Shown: positions 62,957 to 64,000 of the stretch, piece by piece
Position numbering within the stretch: the stretch's first letter is position 1
How the letters are laid out: every line of letters begins with the position of its first letter
Program-made: the position numbers and the translations under genes
Notes under the pieces: generated by a model
Databases searched by the model: none
What the model was told of the DNA's origin: nothing
Seen by the model: the letters and a program-made list of their open reading frames with translations, nothing else
Source of the DNA: Pseudomonadota bacterium
Lineage (GTDB): Bacteria > Pseudomonadota > Gammaproteobacteria > Acidiferrobacterales > Acidiferrobacteraceae
Reading direction: 5' to 3'
Assembly (NCBI GenBank): GCA_021816625.1
Contig: JAKAXM010000002.1
Span: 63,270-127,269, forward strand
DNA length: 64,000 nucleotides

Positions 62957-64000
62957 AGCTCTACACTGCCGTAACGCGCCTCGTGTTACCGGCAGCCTTG
63001 ATCCGGCTATGGTGGCGCTCGCGCGCGCAACCTCGCTACGCATCCCGCTGGCGGGAGCGGCTCGGCTATGGTGAGGCGCTGAGCGGTCGGCCGGTATGGG
63101 TGCATGCAGTCTCGGTCGGCGAGACGCGCGCCGCCGCTCCTTTGGTGCGGGCGCTGCTGGCCGACTATCCCGGGGTGCCGGTCTTGGTGACGACAACCAC
63201 CCTGACGGGGGCCACACACGTGGGAATGCTGTTTGGTGACACCGTGATTCACCGGTTCGCACCGTTCGATGTACCGGGCGCCGTGCGCCGATTTGTGCGC
63301 ACCGCGAGACCCCGGCTCGCCATCATCCTGGAGACCGAGATCTGGCCCCATCTGTTTCAGGCCCTCGAGGAGACGAAGACCCCGCTCGTGCTGGCCAATG
63401 TGCGGCTATCCGAGCGCTCCTATCAGCGTTACCGGAGGGTCAGGGCGTTGATGAAACGGACCTTGGGCATACCCGCCGTCATTGGCGCCCAAGCACTGGC
63501 CGACGCCACGCGGCTGCGCGCACTGGGCGCCCCCATCGAGCGCCTGCACATAACCGGCAACATGAAGTTCGAGCTGTCGCCTACCGCCGGGCTACGGGAG
63601 GCCGCCCAGGCCCTGCGCTATGACTGGGGCGAACGCCATGTGATCGTCGCCGCGAGCACGCACCAAGGCGAAGAGGAGATGATGCTGGCGGCCTACGAGA
63701 CCCTAAGGCCTGCGATCGCCCCGGCGCTGCTGGTCCTTGTGCCGCGCCACCCCGAACGATTCGAGTCCGTGGACAAACTCGTCCGCGCCCGGGGGCTCCG
63801 GGCCGTATTGCGTAGCTCCGGGCTCCCGGTGACGGCCGATACCGAGGTCTTGGTGGGCGACACCATGGGGGAACTCATGCTATTTTTTGCCGCCGCCGAC
63901 TGCGCCTTCATTGGCGGCTCGCTCGTGGAAACCGGCGGCCATAACCCGCTCGAGGCGCTGGCGCTCGGTGTCCCGGTCGTGTTCGGGCCCCATATGTTCA
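62953..64000 (+). CDS. waaA: 3-deoxy-D-manno-octulosonic acid transferase, 5' part
   Basis: WaaA (KdtA) adds Kdo to lipid IVA at the inner membrane. From a GTG at 62953, which overlaps the waaC stop as GTGA, 349 codons run to the right edge of the window with no stop. The N-terminal anchor is TAVTRLVLPAALIRLWW, followed by HAVSVGETRAAAPLVRALL, AIILETEIWPHLF, ANVRLSERSYQRYRR and FIGGSLVETGGHNPLEALAL. These are diagnostic. The missing 3' end is short (the family is about 420 residues). Confidence 0.93.
   Translation, partial: MKLYTAVTRLVLPAALIRLWWRSRAQPRYASRWRERLGYGEALSGRPVWVHAVSVGETRAAAPLVRALLADYPGVPVLVTTTTLTGATHVGMLFGDTVIHRFAPFDVPGAVRRFVRTARPRLAIILETEIWPHLFQALEETKTPLVLANVRLSERSYQRYRRVRALMKRTLGIPAVIGAQALADATRLRALGAPIERLHITGNMKFELSPTAGLREAAQALRYDWGERHVIVAASTHQGEEEMMLAAYETLRPAIAPALLVLVPRHPERFESVDKLVRARGLRAVLRSSGLPVTADTEVLVGDTMGELMLFFAAADCAFIGGSLVETGGHNPLEALALGVPVVFGPHMF

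Overview
The window is a gene-dense, high-GC bacterial chromosome segment with no rRNA, tRNA, CRISPR array or intact mobile element that I can see. Gene content and local orders (metK-ahcY-metF, trxA-rho, dusB-fis, groES-groEL next to fxsA, a waa LPS-core locus) point to a Gram-negative gammaproteobacterium. The base composition, a rubredoxin beside hemH, and GroES under a CIRCE operator would fit a chemolithotrophic or acidophilic lineage such as the Acidiferrobacter type, but that placement is inference. Many genes start with GTG or TTG, and 4-base ATGA/GTGA start-stop overlaps are the rule.

Layout. 1-9 kb: the N-terminus of ttcA, the methyl-cycle operon metK-ahcY-metF, a TetR/carboxymuconolactone-decarboxylase pair with a visible operator, and the translational GTPases typA and prfC, which converge on shared stop bases. 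9-17 kb: pip-apaH-apaG, a lone 78-codon gene behind a near-perfect sigma-54 promoter with its own terminator, a hemH-thiD-thiE-hemL run, rubredoxin, a YgjP-type metalloprotein and a hemolysin-III-type membrane protein. 17-23 kb: a compact locus resembling part of an aryl-polyene/xanthomonadin pathway: a flavin-dependent halogenase-like protein, a GT2 glycosyltransferase, and facing them a COG4648-type membrane protein, AMP-ligase, two hot-dog dehydratases and a ketoreductase. No ketosynthase or acyl carrier protein is present. 23-41 kb: groESL, fxsA, cutA-dsbD-tlpA-like, aroQ-accB-accC-prmA, and a tightly overlapped dusB-fis-purH-purD-tsaC-hemF chain, then a periplasmic thioredoxin-fold protein and three unrecognised genes. 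41-44 kb: a methylthioadenosine-salvage operon mtnD-RuBisCO-like-mtnB, whose RuBisCO-like protein has an altered C-terminal loop. 44-49 kb: rhlB, trxA, rho, an O-methyltransferase, ilvE and a zf-CHCC protein. 49-64 kb: a large LPS-core/O-antigen locus with six GT9 heptosyltransferase-family genes, waaG, asnB, a GT4, an O-antigen ligase-like membrane protein, a GT2 and the start of waaA, interrupted by a ChaB-like gene.

Functional links. MetK makes S-adenosylmethionine, AhcY clears S-adenosylhomocysteine, MetF feeds methyl groups, and the mtn operon 40 kb away recycles methylthioadenosine, so both halves of sulfur-methyl economy lie in one window. Haem supply is represented by hemL, hemH and hemF. 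Periplasmic thiol chemistry is represented by DsbD, a TlpA-like and a DsbG-like protein. The last 15 kb is devoted to the LPS core. The most unusual items are the sigma-54-driven small gene, the ketosynthase-less polyene-like locus with a halogenase, and the divergent RuBisCO-like protein.
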